The notes beneath the pieces were generated by a model, which searched no databases, was not told the DNA's origin, and saw only the letters and a list, made by a program, of their open reading frames with translations. A program made the translations under genes and the position numbers. Shown one piece after another: positions 1 through 7,440 of a DNA stretch of 64,000 bases. Within the stretch, counting starts at the first letter, position 1; each line of letters begins with the position of its first letter. Where the stretch lies: contig DASPIU010000010.1 of the NCBI GenBank assembly GCA_035629025.1, positions 1 to 64,000 on the forward strand, given 5' to 3'. The stretch comes from Stenotrophomonas_A sp035629025 (GTDB taxonomy: Bacteria > Pseudomonadota > Gammaproteobacteria > Xanthomonadales > Xanthomonadaceae).

Positions 1-459
1 CAGCGCGGCGATCGCCAGGGCTTCGAGCTCGATCCGGCGCTGCAACTCGTCGGCATCGCGCAGGTAGCGCAGCGTCGCGCGCAGCAACACCAGCAACGCG
101 GGCAGCGGCAGCAGGCACAGCGCGAGCAACAGCCAGCCGGGCGGATGATGCGCGGCCAGCCATGGCGCCGCGCACAGCAACGCCAGATAGATCAGCAGGC
201 CGGGTGCGGCGTCGCGCAGGTAGCGATGTGCCAGCTGTTGCTGACGGCGATCGTCTTCGTCAGGCAACCACTGCGGACGCCACCAATGCAGTGCGCCCGC
301 CAGCAGCAGGGCCACGCCCATGCCCCAGGCCAGGCCGGCAGTGAAGTCCTGATAGCGCGGCGGCAGACCCAGAGCGGGCAGGTACGCAGCCAGCGCCGCG
401 GCGGCGGCCAACAGCGCCAGGCCGCGCAGGCGGTTGCCGCGCGAAAGCCAATGATTCAC
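1..459 (-). CDS. Membrane protein, partial (C-terminus off the left edge)
   Basis: The reading frame is open from a GTG at 459 to the window edge (153 codons). The start is preceded by GGGG about six bases upstream. The visible protein has about four hydrophobic segments in two pairs, separated by an acidic/glutamine-rich loop (PDEDDRRQQQ), and then a charged stretch DADELQRRIELEAL. That layout is typical of small conserved membrane proteins that, in related genomes, are encoded with a small XRE-type regulator; this is recollection, and the partner gene would lie outside the window. Function is unknown. The two palindromic sites just upstream (470-531) suggest that the gene is under a dedicated repressor. 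The start is not certain, because no ATG fits better. Confidence 0.6.
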   Translation of the reverse strand, partial: MNHWLSRGNRLRGLALLAAAAALAAYLPALGLPPRYQDFTAGLAWGMGVALLLAGALHWWRPQWLPDEDDRRQQQLAHRYLRDAAPGLLIYLALLCAAPWLAAHHPPGWLLLALCLLPLPALLVLLRATLRYLRDADELQRRIELEALAIAAL

Positions 460-467
460 TCCGTTCC

Positions 468-531
468 CCTGTCAACGTCGCTTGACAGGAGGATCGGGGG
501 TCATGGGGGGGGATGTCAAGGGTGTTTGACA
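468..531. promoter_or_regulatory. Two palindromic operator-like sites TGTCAA-N6-TTGACA
   Basis: Site 1 is TGTCAA at 470-475 and TTGACA at 482-487, extended by CC/GG to 8-bp arms (468-489). Site 2 is TGTCAA at 514-519 and TTGACA at 526-531. Both have the same six-base spacer length with different spacer sequence, and their centres are 44 bp apart, roughly four helical turns. Conserved arms with a variable spacer of fixed length are what a dimeric regulator binding two sites produces. The likely targets are the membrane-protein gene to the left and perhaps the small ORF to the right. TTGACA also resembles a -35 box, but I found no -10 at the right distance. Confidence 0.6.
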
Positions 532-688
532 GGGGTGGAGCGATGGCGTCCCTCAGGCGGCTGGGCCAATTACGCTCATCAACTGCCTTTCCTGACACAG
601 AGTCGTCCCGTGTCTTGCTTGCACCGGGTCCACACGAACGGGACACTTTCTTGCATGGCGACTCCGCGCCAGCAAAGGACCTGTAGCC

Positions 689-868
689 ATGCCGACTTCC
701 AAACGCCTTAGCGGCTCGCAGTTGAAGAGCGCTACCTATGGTGAGTTCAACAGGTCTGGGGTCACGGTTGATGTGCGGAGCTTTCTAAACACCAGCTCAG
801 GCAAGTCTCTGATGTCGCAGATTCGGGACGCTCGTATTGGGCAGTCGAAGCCCAAGCCTGACAAGTAG
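689..868 (+). CDS. Small hypothetical protein, 59 aa
   Basis: An ORF of 59 residues starts at an ATG preceded by AAAGGA with a good spacing, and ends at TAG. The product begins MPTSKRLSGSQLKSATYGEF and is rich in Ser, Lys and Arg. It has no signal peptide or membrane segment, and I recognise no family. It sits alone in a 595-bp stretch that has visibly lower GC than its neighbours, followed 77 bp later by a GC-rich hairpin (946-971). The Shine-Dalgarno sequence and downstream hairpin favour a real gene; the atypical composition could mean transfer. It is not a shadow of another gene. Confidence 0.5.
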   Translation: MPTSKRLSGSQLKSATYGEFNRSGVTVDVRSFLNTSSGKSLMSQIRDARIGQSKPKPDK

Positions 869-945
869 CAGGAGGGCGGCAAGGACGCACGCCTACTTGA
901 GCCGTGCATCTGCTGTCGTTTTCTCGTCGTCGTCCCGACCCGAAG

Positions 946-971
946 CGAAGCCCCGACACTGCGGGGCTTCG
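946..971. terminator. Hairpin terminator candidate
   Basis: A perfect 9-bp inverted repeat, CGAAGCCCC at 946-954 and GGGGCTTCG at 963-971, encloses an 8-base loop. It lies between the small ORF (ends 868) and the convergent hydrolase gene (ends 1055), so it could serve either side. There is no T-tract directly after the stem. Confidence 0.5.
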
Positions 972-1054
972 TACTCAACGGCCTACATCTGCGCTGTCAG
1001 CACAAGCACCACGACTGGCGCGCGAGAGCCTTGGCCCCCCAACAACCACGTCGC

Positions 1055-1840
1055 TTACTTCGCCCCCACCCGCGCCAGAAACCCACTCACCGCATCACGC
1101 CACGGCTCGCCTGCTTCCATGCCAATGAGGTGGCCGCTGGGAATCTCCACGGTCTCGGCGCCAGCGATGCCTGCCGCCAGTGCGCGCTGCGCCTCCGGCG
1201 GCATGATGCGGTCCTGCGTGGTGACCACGACCAGCGTCGGCACCGAGATGCTCGCCAGATTCGCCCGCAGCCCCGGCGCGCTGCCAATGCCGAACTGCTG
1301 GCCGGTGCCCGCGGGCAGACCCTGCGCAAGCCCGCCGATCATCGCTTCCAACTGTTCGGCCGGCAGCGACTCGAGCGTCTGGCTGCTCAAGGCCAGCGCG
1401 GTCATGACCCGTGCCAATGCCGGTCGCGCAGCGGGATCGGCGTGCAGTGCCTGGATCGCGCCGGCCAGCAGGCGGGTCGAAGTGGGGGGAGTGCCGGAGG
1501 TCGCGGTCAGCACCAGGGCCGATACGCGCTGCGGATGCCGCTCGGCCACGCGCAGGGCAACCAGGCCACCCAGGGAGTAACCGACCACGGCAAAGCGCTG
1601 CAGGCCGTCGGCATCAGCGGCGGCGACGAGCGAATCGGCCAGCTCATCGAGTGACAGCGGCCCCTCCACCGCCGGTGATGCGCCCGAGCCAGGATAGTCG
1701 GCGCCCACGACGCGGTGCCGCGCGGCCAGGGTATCGAGCAGTGGGCCGTAGGATTCATTGACGGTGGAGCCCGCGCCGTGCGCGAGCAACACACCGCTGC
1801 CGTTGCCAAGGGCGGTCGTTGCGAGAGAGTAGTGGGACAT
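1055..1840 (-). CDS. Alpha/beta hydrolase
   Basis: The protein has 261 aa with the alpha/beta-hydrolase fold signatures. HGAG (residues 21-24) forms the oxyanion region, GYSLGG (87-92) is the nucleophile elbow with Ser89, an Asp lies in TTQDRIMP, and the catalytic His is in SGHLIG near the C-terminus. It has no signal peptide, so it is cytoplasmic. The substrate cannot be read from the sequence; peroxidases, esterases and C-C hydrolases share this outline. The reading frame extends further upstream, but the ATG at 1840 gives a normal N-terminus for the family. It is monocistronic, and its 5' side holds a hairpin (1856-1882) that separates it from the reductase gene upstream. Confidence 0.85.
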   Translation of the reverse strand: MSHYSLATTALGNGSGVLLAHGAGSTVNESYGPLLDTLAARHRVVGADYPGSGASPAVEGPLSLDELADSLVAAADADGLQRFAVVGYSLGGLVALRVAERHPQRVSALVLTATSGTPPTSTRLLAGAIQALHADPAARPALARVMTALALSSQTLESLPAEQLEAMIGGLAQGLPAGTGQQFGIGSAPGLRANLASISVPTLVVVTTQDRIMPPEAQRALAAGIAGAETVEIPSGHLIGMEAGEPWRDAVSGFLARVGAK

Positions 1841-1855
1841 GGTCAGCCAGTGAGG

Positions 1856-1882
1856 AATGGGCGCTACGGGGCGTAGCCCATT
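1856..1882. terminator. Hairpin between two minus-strand genes
   Basis: AATGGGC (1856-1862) pairs with GCCCATT (1876-1882), and inside it TACG (1865-1868) pairs with CGTA (1872-1875) around GGG. It is probably the terminator of the ferredoxin-NADP reductase gene that ends at 1972 on the same strand. Confidence 0.5.
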
Positions 1883-1971
1883 CTTAATACCCGGCTCGAC
1901 AAGGAGGGGCGACGCGAAACAGGCAGCAATGCAGCGGACGATCCGTTCCACCGCTGCCGCCGATCGGCCGG

Positions 1972-2721
1972 CTACTTGCTGCTGACGTACTTCTCGCGTC
2001 GCACCTGCGCTGACAGCAGGCCAGCGGCCTTCAGCGCCTCGGTGCAGGCATCGACCATGTTCGGGTTGCCGCACAGGTAGGCGATATCGCCGGCCGGGTT
2101 CGGCGCGAACTCGGCCAGGTGCTGCTGCACATAGCCGTGACGGGCGTCGGGGTGAGCGCGGTCGGGCAGGCCACGGGAAAAGCACGGCACGTAGCGGAAC
2201 TGCGGATGGCTGTCGGCAAAGGCGCGGAAGTCATCGCCGTAGAGCAGTTCTTCTTCGTTGCGCGCACCCTGCAACAACACCACCTCGATGTCGCGCGCGG
2301 CAATGTTCTCGGCCAGCAGTGGCAACATCGAACGGTACGGGGTGACGCCGGTGCCGGTGGCGATCAGCAGGTAGCGCTGGTTGTGGTCGCCCGGCATCAG
2401 GCAGAAACGCCCGAACGGGCCACTGGCCTGCAGCGGATCGCCCGGAGCCATGCCCTCGAACAGCGCGGTGGCCGCGCCGCCGGGGACGAAGCTCACCGCG
2501 ATTTCCACCGCCTCGCCCGGTCCCAGCGCGTGGTCATGGATGGTCGCCAGCGAATAGCTGCGCCGGGCCGGGGTGCCGTCGGCGTAGTGGAAATGCACCT
2601 GGATGAACTGGCCGGGCTGGAAATCCAGCGGCTGGCCGTCGTCACGGACGAAGCAATAGTGGCCGACCGTGGGCGCGATCATCCTGCGGTCGACAAGCTT
2701 GAGCGGAAATTGGGCGGGCAC
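1972..2721 (-). CDS. fpr: Ferredoxin--NADP reductase
   Basis: The 249-aa flavoprotein exchanges electrons between NADPH and ferredoxin or flavodoxin. The FAD-binding RxYS motif is at about residues 54-57 (RRSYSLA), and the NADP pyrophosphate loop GTGVTP is at 123-128. YLCGNPNMV near the C-terminus is the usual nicotinamide-side motif, and the protein ends in a short tail (EKYVSSK) without the C-terminal aromatic residue of plant enzymes. Length is normal for the bacterial Fpr family. The start is GTG at 2721. It diverges from the ABC transporter operon; both promoters must lie in the 95 bp between them. Confidence 0.9.
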   Translation of the reverse strand: MPAQFPLKLVDRRMIAPTVGHYCFVRDDGQPLDFQPGQFIQVHFHYADGTPARRSYSLATIHDHALGPGEAVEIAVSFVPGGAATALFEGMAPGDPLQASGPFGRFCLMPGDHNQRYLLIATGTGVTPYRSMLPLLAENIAARDIEVVLLQGARNEEELLYGDDFRAFADSHPQFRYVPCFSRGLPDRAHPDARHGYVQQHLAEFAPNPAGDIAYLCGNPNMVDACTEALKAAGLLSAQVRREKYVSSK

Positions 2722-2746
2722 TGAGCGGAATGGAACAATGTGTGGC

Positions 2747-2777
2747 GGGGGCCAGGCCCCCGGCGGGCTTCTATAAT
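2747..2777 (+). promoter_or_regulatory. Promoter of the ABC transporter operon
   Basis: TATAAT at 2772-2777 is a perfect -10 hexamer in otherwise GC-rich DNA, 39 bp before the ATG at 2817. A perfect inverted repeat, GGGGGCC (2747-2753) and GGCCCCC (2755-2761), lies where the -35 region would be, and no good TTGACA is present. Binding of a regulator at the palindrome is possible. Confidence 0.5.
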
Positions 2778-2816
2778 AACGGCTGTTTCCCCGGCGCCCG
2801 CCCCTGGCGCGAAGGC

Positions 2817-3773
2817 ATGAGCTTGAATCCGGACATCCCCTCCCAGGTTCCCGCGCTGCGCGTGCGGGACCTGCGCAAGACCTACGACACCGGCGTGCAG
2901 GCGCTCAAGGGCGTCTCGCTGGAGGTGCAGCCTGGCGACTTCTTCGCCCTGCTCGGGCCCAACGGCGCCGGCAAGTCCACGCTGATCGGCATTGTGTCCT
3001 CGCTGGTGAACCTCAGCGAGGGCCAGGTCGAGGTCTTCGGCACCGACCTGGTGCGCGAGCGCAGCGCCGCCATGCGCCTGATCGGCCTGGTGCCGCAGGA
3101 AATCAACTTCAACCTGTTCGAGAAGCCCTTCGACATTCTGGTCAACTATGCCGGCTTCTACGGCATGCCGCGCCGTGAAGCCGAGGCGCTGGCCGAAGCC
3201 GAGCTCAAGCGCGCACACCTGTGGGAAAAGGCCCAGGTGATGAGCCGCACGCTATCCGGCGGCATGAAGCGGCGGCTGATGATTGCCCGGGCGATGATGA
3301 CGCGCCCGCGCCTGCTGATCCTCGATGAGCCCACCGCCGGCGTGGATATCGAGATCCGCCGCGACATGTGGCGCGTGCTGCGCGAGATCAACGCCGCCGG
3401 CACCACCATCATCCTCACCACGCACTATCTGGAAGAGGCCGAAAGCCTCTGCCGGCATCTGGCCATCATCAACCACGGCCAGATCGTGGTGCAGGGCCCG
3501 ATGCGCGCGCTGCTGGCCAAGCTCGACGTGGAGGGCTTCTTGTTCGACATCGACGGTGAGCTCCCGGCGCAGCTGCCGGTGATCGAAGGGGTGACCTTCA
3601 TCGCCACCGACGCGCACACGCTGGACGTGGAAATGCCGCGTGCGATGGACCTCAACCGCATCTTCGCCGTGCTGCAGGAAGCCGGCATCCGCGTGCGCTC
3701 GATGCGCACCAAGTCCAACCGCCTGGAGGAACTGTTCGTGCGCCTCACCGCCAACCTGGAGACCGCGGCATGA
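2817..3773 (+). CDS. ABC transporter ATP-binding protein (YadG-like)
   Basis: The 318-aa ATPase subunit belongs to an ABC-2 type transporter. Walker A GPNGAGKST is at residues 47-55, the signature LSGGM at 146-150, Walker B LLILDEP at 166-172, and the switch His is in LTTHYLEEAE. The roughly 80-residue C-terminal extension is usual for ABC-2 ATPases. The frame stays open upstream to 2730, but the ATG at 2817 lies after the -10 box and gives the standard N-terminus. The stop overlaps the permease start by four bases (ATGA), so the two are coupled. The substrate is unknown; YadGH-type pairs are usually called exporters. Confidence 0.9.
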   Translation: MSLNPDIPSQVPALRVRDLRKTYDTGVQALKGVSLEVQPGDFFALLGPNGAGKSTLIGIVSSLVNLSEGQVEVFGTDLVRERSAAMRLIGLVPQEINFNLFEKPFDILVNYAGFYGMPRREAEALAEAELKRAHLWEKAQVMSRTLSGGMKRRLMIARAMMTRPRLLILDEPTAGVDIEIRRDMWRVLREINAAGTTIILTTHYLEEAESLCRHLAIINHGQIVVQGPMRALLAKLDVEGFLFDIDGELPAQLPVIEGVTFIATDAHTLDVEMPRAMDLNRIFAVLQEAGIRVRSMRTKSNRLEELFVRLTANLETAA

Positions 3774-4570
3774 GCGTGCAGCAGACCGCCGGCCCCACCG
3801 ACACCCAGCGCAACTTCACCGCCCTGGGCACCATCGTGCGCCGTGAGGTCAAGCGCATCCTGCGCATCTGGGGCCAGACCCTGGTGCCGCCGGCCATCAC
3901 GATGACGCTGTACTTCCTGATCTTCGGCGGGCTGATCGGCTCGCGCGTGGGGCAGATGGGCGGCTACGACTACATGGCCTTCATCGTCCCCGGCCTGGTG
4001 ATGATGAGCGTCATCCAGAACAGCTACGGCAACATCTCGTCTTCGTTCTTCGGCGCCAAGTTCGGGCGCCACGTCGAGGAACTGCTGGTCTCGCCGATGC
4101 CGAACTGGGTCATCCTCGCCGGCTATGTCGCCGGCGCGGTGCTGCGCGGCCTGATGGTGGGCGTGATCGTGCTGATTATCGCGATGTTCTTCACCCCGGT
4201 GCGCATCCCGCACCCGCTGGTCACGCTGACCACGGTGCTGCTGGGCGCGACGATCTTCTCCCTGGCCGGCTTCGTCAATGCCGTCTACGCCAAGAAGTTC
4301 GACGACGTGGCCATCGTGCCGACCTTCATCCTGACCCCCCTTACTTACCTGGGCGGCGTGTTCTATTCGGTGAAGCTGCTGCCGCCGTGGGCCGAAGCGG
4401 CCACCCACGCCAACCCGATCTTCTACATGGTCAACGCCTTCCGCTACGGCCTGCTCGGCACCAGCGACGTGCCGCTGTGGGTGGCCTACACGCTGATGCT
4501 GGGCTTTGTCGTCGTGCTTGGCGCGCTGGCGCTGTGGTTGCTGCGGCGGGGTGTGGGGTTGAGGAGCTGA
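3770..4570 (+). CDS. ABC-2 type permease (YadH-like)
   Basis: The 266-aa inner-membrane permease has six predicted membrane segments, beginning near residue 40 (LVPPAITMTLYFLIFGG) and ending near the C-terminus (MLGFVVVLGALALWLL). The segment containing PTFILTPLTYLGGVFY is the conserved ABC-2 motif region. It is translated from an ATG that overlaps the stop of the ATPase, so the two subunits form one exporter. The substrate cannot be told from the sequence. Confidence 0.9.
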   Translation: MSVQQTAGPTDTQRNFTALGTIVRREVKRILRIWGQTLVPPAITMTLYFLIFGGLIGSRVGQMGGYDYMAFIVPGLVMMSVIQNSYGNISSSFFGAKFGRHVEELLVSPMPNWVILAGYVAGAVLRGLMVGVIVLIIAMFFTPVRIPHPLVTLTTVLLGATIFSLAGFVNAVYAKKFDDVAIVPTFILTPLTYLGGVFYSVKLLPPWAEAATHANPIFYMVNAFRYGLLGTSDVPLWVAYTLMLGFVVVLGALALWLLRRGVGLRS

Positions 4571-4579
4571 GGAGCGGCA

Positions 4580-5521
4580 ATGCGCATCCTGGTACTCGGC
4601 GCCGGCGGCACCGGCGGCTATTTCGGCGGACGGCTGGCTCAGGCCGGGTTGGACGTGACGTTTCTCGTGCGCGAGCGCCGCGGCCATCAGCTGGACCGCG
4701 ACGGGCTGCGCATCCGCAGTCCGCTGGGCGATGTGGATATTCCCGTGGCTCACGTCACCACCGAATCTGTGGGCGCGGCTGCCGCGGTGGAGCCGTTCGA
4801 CCTGGTGATCCTGGCGTGCAAGGCCTACGACCTGGACAGCGCGATCGAGGCCATCACGCCGGCCGTTGGTGCGCAGACCACCGTACTGCCCATCCTCAAT
4901 GGTCTGCTGCATTACGCGGCGCTGGATGCGGCCTTCGGCCGCGGGCGGGTGCTGGGCGGGCTGTGCTTCATCAGTGCCGCGCAGGGCGCGGAGGGTGAAA
5001 TCCTGCACCTGGGCAAGCCGGCCTCGCTCACCTTCGGCGAGCGCGACAGCGCCCACCTCAGCCCGCGCGTGCGCGCCTTTGCTGAAGCCTGCGCACAGGC
5101 TGGCATTGACCACGTCGCCTCACCGGCGATCGCGCAGGAGCAGTGGATCAAGTTCACCTTCCTGTGCAGCCTGGCCGCGGCCACCTGCCTGATGCGTGCG
5201 CCGATCGGCCGCATTGTCGCCACCGACGACGGTCGCGCGCTGATCAACGGGCTGTACAACGAAACGCTGATCGCCGCCGAGGCCGACGGCCAGGTCATCC
5301 CGATGCCGGCCAGGGAGAAGGCGCTGGCTGCCTTGCTGCAGCCGGGCTCGGAGTTGAAGGCGTCGATGCTGCGCGACCTGGAAGCCGGGCGCGAGGTGGA
5401 GGCGCGGCAGATCGTCGGCGACATGCTGGCCCGCGTGCGCGAAACCGGCCGCAATGCCCCGTGGCTGATGGCCGCGTATGTGCATTTGCAGGCCTATCAG
5501 TTGCAGCGAGCCTCTGTGTAG
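4580..5521 (+). CDS. panE: 2-dehydropantoate 2-reductase family protein (PanE/ApbA)
   Basis: The 313-aa protein has an N-terminal Rossmann fold (GAGGTGGYFGGRLA, residues 7-20) and the C-terminal helical domain of ketopantoate reductases, including the EQWIKFTF region that carries a catalytic lysine. The family reduces 2-dehydropantoate to pantoate with NADPH in pantothenate synthesis. Paralogues of unknown substrate are common, so the assignment is at family level. It starts nine bases after the permease stop with GAGGAG as ribosome binding site, so it is co-transcribed with the ABC transporter. Its TAG stop codon lies inside a truncated REP repeat (from about 5517). Confidence 0.8.
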   Translation: MRILVLGAGGTGGYFGGRLAQAGLDVTFLVRERRGHQLDRDGLRIRSPLGDVDIPVAHVTTESVGAAAAVEPFDLVILACKAYDLDSAIEAITPAVGAQTTVLPILNGLLHYAALDAAFGRGRVLGGLCFISAAQGAEGEILHLGKPASLTFGERDSAHLSPRVRAFAEACAQAGIDHVASPAIAQEQWIKFTFLCSLAAATCLMRAPIGRIVATDDGRALINGLYNETLIAAEADGQVIPMPAREKALAALLQPGSELKASMLRDLEAGREVEARQIVGDMLARVRETGRNAPWLMAAYVHLQAYQLQRASV

Positions 5522-5666
5522 GAGCGGTGGTAGGAGCGGCTTCAGCCGCGACCGGGGATGTCGAACCTGCACAAATCCCGCCTGGGGCCGTTGTGGGAGG
5601 GGTTTCAGCCCCGACGAGCGAAGACGCGACCTATGAAATCACAGTCGCGGCTGAAGCCGCTCCTAC
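5517..5666. repeat. REP cluster, three copies plus a fragment
   Basis: Copies lie at 5530-5552 (forward; core GGAGCGGCTTCAGCCGC, head GTA), 5593-5615 (forward; head GTG, core GGAGGGGTTTCAGCCCC) and 5644-5666 (reverse complement of the first type). A head-only fragment at 5517-5529 overlaps the panE stop codon. Forward and reverse copies together make a BIME-like arrangement between panE and the convergent thioesterase gene. The same 23-base unit recurs at 6172, 14128, 14179, 21923, 60625, 60687 and 60781. Confidence 0.85.
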
Positions 5667-5676
5667 AGTGCACCGA

Positions 5677-6102
5677 TCAGGGCAGCGGCGTCACCGGCGT
5701 GGGCTTGCCATCGGCACCCAGCGCGATCATCACGAAATGCCCGCGCGTGCATAGTTTGCGCTCGCCGGTCGCCAGGTCTTCGGCAATCAGCTCCACCTCG
5801 ACACGAATCGAGCTTCGGCCCACCTCGACGACACGTCCGATGGTCTCGACCATCTGCCCCTGGCGGATCGGCAATTTGAAATCCACCTGGTCCGAGCGTG
5901 CCGTCACCACCGTGTGACGCGAATAGCGCGCCGCGGCGAGAAAGGCAGCCTTGTCCATCCACGCCAGCGCCTGGCCACCGAACAGCGTGCCCATGTGGTT
6001 GGTGTGATTGGGGAACACGATTTCAGCCATGCGCACTTCGGTGGGCGCGACGGCGGGAGCGATATCGGCGGGAGGGCAGGTGTCGGCGAGCGTCTGGGTC
6101 AT
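5677..6102 (-). CDS. Acyl-CoA thioesterase, YciA-like hotdog protein
   Basis: The 141-aa single hotdog-domain protein hydrolyses acyl-CoA esters in the cytoplasm. The segment NHTNHMGTLFGGQALAWMD is the family signature, with Asn and Asp at the active-site positions, followed by the beta-strand VVTARSDQVDFKLPI. Length is typical of YciA-type enzymes, which work as hexamers. The ATG at 6102 is chosen because the longer frame upstream runs through a REP repeat. It is monocistronic and convergent with panE across a REP cluster. Confidence 0.88.
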   Translation of the reverse strand: MTQTLADTCPPADIAPAVAPTEVRMAEIVFPNHTNHMGTLFGGQALAWMDKAAFLAAARYSRHTVVTARSDQVDFKLPIRQGQMVETIGRVVEVGRSSIRVEVELIAEDLATGERKLCTRGHFVMIALGADGKPTPVTPLP

Positions 6103-6171
6103 GGTGGCAAGGGGGTGTGGGTCAGGTGCATTGTGCACCTGCGGACCTTTGCCGGGTGTATTGGACCCATG

Positions 6172-6194
6172 GTCGGGGCTGAAGCCCCTCCTAC
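6172..6194 (-). repeat. REP element (GGGG/CCCC type)
   Basis: A single reverse-oriented copy with the core GGGGCTGAAGCCCC and tail CTCCTAC, followed by TGTGCA as in most reverse copies of this window. It lies upstream of the thioesterase gene. Confidence 0.8.
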
Positions 6195-6247
6195 TGTGCA
6201 ATTGCAGAGTGCAATCACACCGTTCGCCAAAGCCGGCTGGAGCAGAG

Positions 6248-6335
6248 CCCCCCTTGGTAAGGGGGGCGCGCCAAAGGCGCGGGGGATCGGAGGCATCGCA
6301 GCTAGGGGCCCAAGGTTTGCGTAGCAAATCTTGGG
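6248..6335. repeat. Series of three hairpins downstream of nrdB
   Basis: Perfect or nearly perfect inverted repeats follow one another: CCCCCCTT/AAGGGGGG (6248-6266), CGCGCC/GGCGCG (6267-6281), and CCCAAG-N-TTTGC/GCAAA-N-CTTGGG (6309-6335). This stretch holds no gene. In the minus direction it follows the nrdB stop (6366), so it may end the nrd transcript. The dense hairpins also look like a dispersed intergenic repeat. Confidence 0.5.
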
Positions 6336-6365
6336 GGCGCAGCCGCGAAGCGGGAAAGCCTTCCC

Positions 6366-7385
6366 CTAGAACGCGTGGTCGAAGCCCACTTCACCCTGCA
6401 CGCCCACCTGGTAGGCAGACACGCGGCGCTCGAAGAAGTTGGTCAGCTCCTGCACGTCCTGCAGCTCCATGAAGGGCAGCGGGTTGCGCACGTTGTACTT
6501 CTTCTCCATGCCCAGCTTGGCAAAGTGCTGGTCGGCGCAATGCTGCAGGTACTGGCGCATGTCGCGGGTGGAAATGCCGGCCACGCCACCGGACAGCACG
6601 TCCTCGGCGAACTGCAGTTCGCACTCGATCGCCTCTTCCAGCATCTGGTAGACCTGCTGCTTGAGTTCCTCGTCAAACAGGCCCGGCTCTTCCTCGCGCA
6701 CGGTGCGCACGGATTCAAAGGCGAACTCCATGTGGCAGCTCTCGTCGCGGAACACCCAGTTGGTGCCCGAGGCCAGGCCCGGCAGCAGGCCGCGCGAACG
6801 GAAGTAGTAGACGTAGGCGAAGGCGGCAAAGAAGAACAGGCCCTCGATGCAGGCTGCAAAGCAGATCTGGTTGAGCAGGAACTGCCGGCGCTGCTCGCGC
6901 GTCTCGATGCGCCGCAGGTCCTGGATCGAGTCGATCCACTTGAAGCAGAACTCGGCCTTCTTCTTGATCGAGTCGATATTCTCCACTGCGGCGAACGCCT
7001 TGGTGCGCTCGGCCGGATCGGGCAGGTAGTTGTCGAGCAGGGTCAGGTAGAACTGCACGTGCAGCGCTTCTTCATACAGCTGGCGCGACAGGTACATGCG
7101 CGCTTCGGGCGCATTGAGATGCTGATACAGGTTCAGCACCAGGTTGTTGGACACGATCGAGTCGCCGGTGGCGAAGAACGCGACTAGGCGGTGGATGAGG
7201 TGACGCTCGCCCGGCGACATCTTGTCGTGCAGGTCGGAGATGTCGATCTGGAAGTTGATCTCCTCCACCGTCCAGGTGTTCTTGATCGCGTTGCGGTACA
7301 TCTCGTAGAACTGCGGGTAGCGCATCGGACGCAGGGTGAGTTCAAAGCCCGGGTCGAGCAGCATCTGGTGGCGTTGTGCGGACAT
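6366..7385 (-). CDS. nrdB: Class I ribonucleotide reductase, beta subunit
   Basis: The 339-aa radical-generating subunit makes dNTPs together with NrdA. Metal ligands are visible in GDSIVSNN (Asp), EEALHVQFY (Glu and His, with the radical Tyr four residues after the His), ACIEGLFF (Glu) and DESCHMEF (Glu and His). The C-terminal tail (GEVGFDHAF) is the part that docks onto NrdA. Presence of the tyrosine makes it a standard tyrosyl-radical enzyme. The ATG at 7385 is preferred over an upstream in-frame start at 7424, because AAAGG lies nine bases before it. It is the last gene of nrdA - KTSC - nrdB, with a 55-bp gap from the KTSC gene. Confidence 0.95.
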   Translation of the reverse strand: MSAQRHQMLLDPGFELTLRPMRYPQFYEMYRNAIKNTWTVEEINFQIDISDLHDKMSPGERHLIHRLVAFFATGDSIVSNNLVLNLYQHLNAPEARMYLSRQLYEEALHVQFYLTLLDNYLPDPAERTKAFAAVENIDSIKKKAEFCFKWIDSIQDLRRIETREQRRQFLLNQICFAACIEGLFFFAAFAYVYYFRSRGLLPGLASGTNWVFRDESCHMEFAFESVRTVREEEPGLFDEELKQQVYQMLEEAIECELQFAEDVLSGGVAGISTRDMRQYLQHCADQHFAKLGMEKKYNVRNPLPFMELQDVQELTNFFERRVSAYQVGVQGEVGFDHAF

Positions 7386-7440
7386 TTCGTGTTGCCTTTC
7401 GGTTTCCCGCATGCAGCGGGCCAATCATGGGGAGCGGGCG

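Noticed and set aside
470..531. TTGACA hexamers as -35 boxes of sigma70 promoters
   Set aside because: No TATAAT-like sequence at 16-18 bases on either strand; palindromic pairing explains them better as operators.
3425..5113. Long antisense frame (562 codons) over the ABC transporter and panE
   Set aside because: His/Gln/Arg-rich composition without any domain; opposite genes are clear families.
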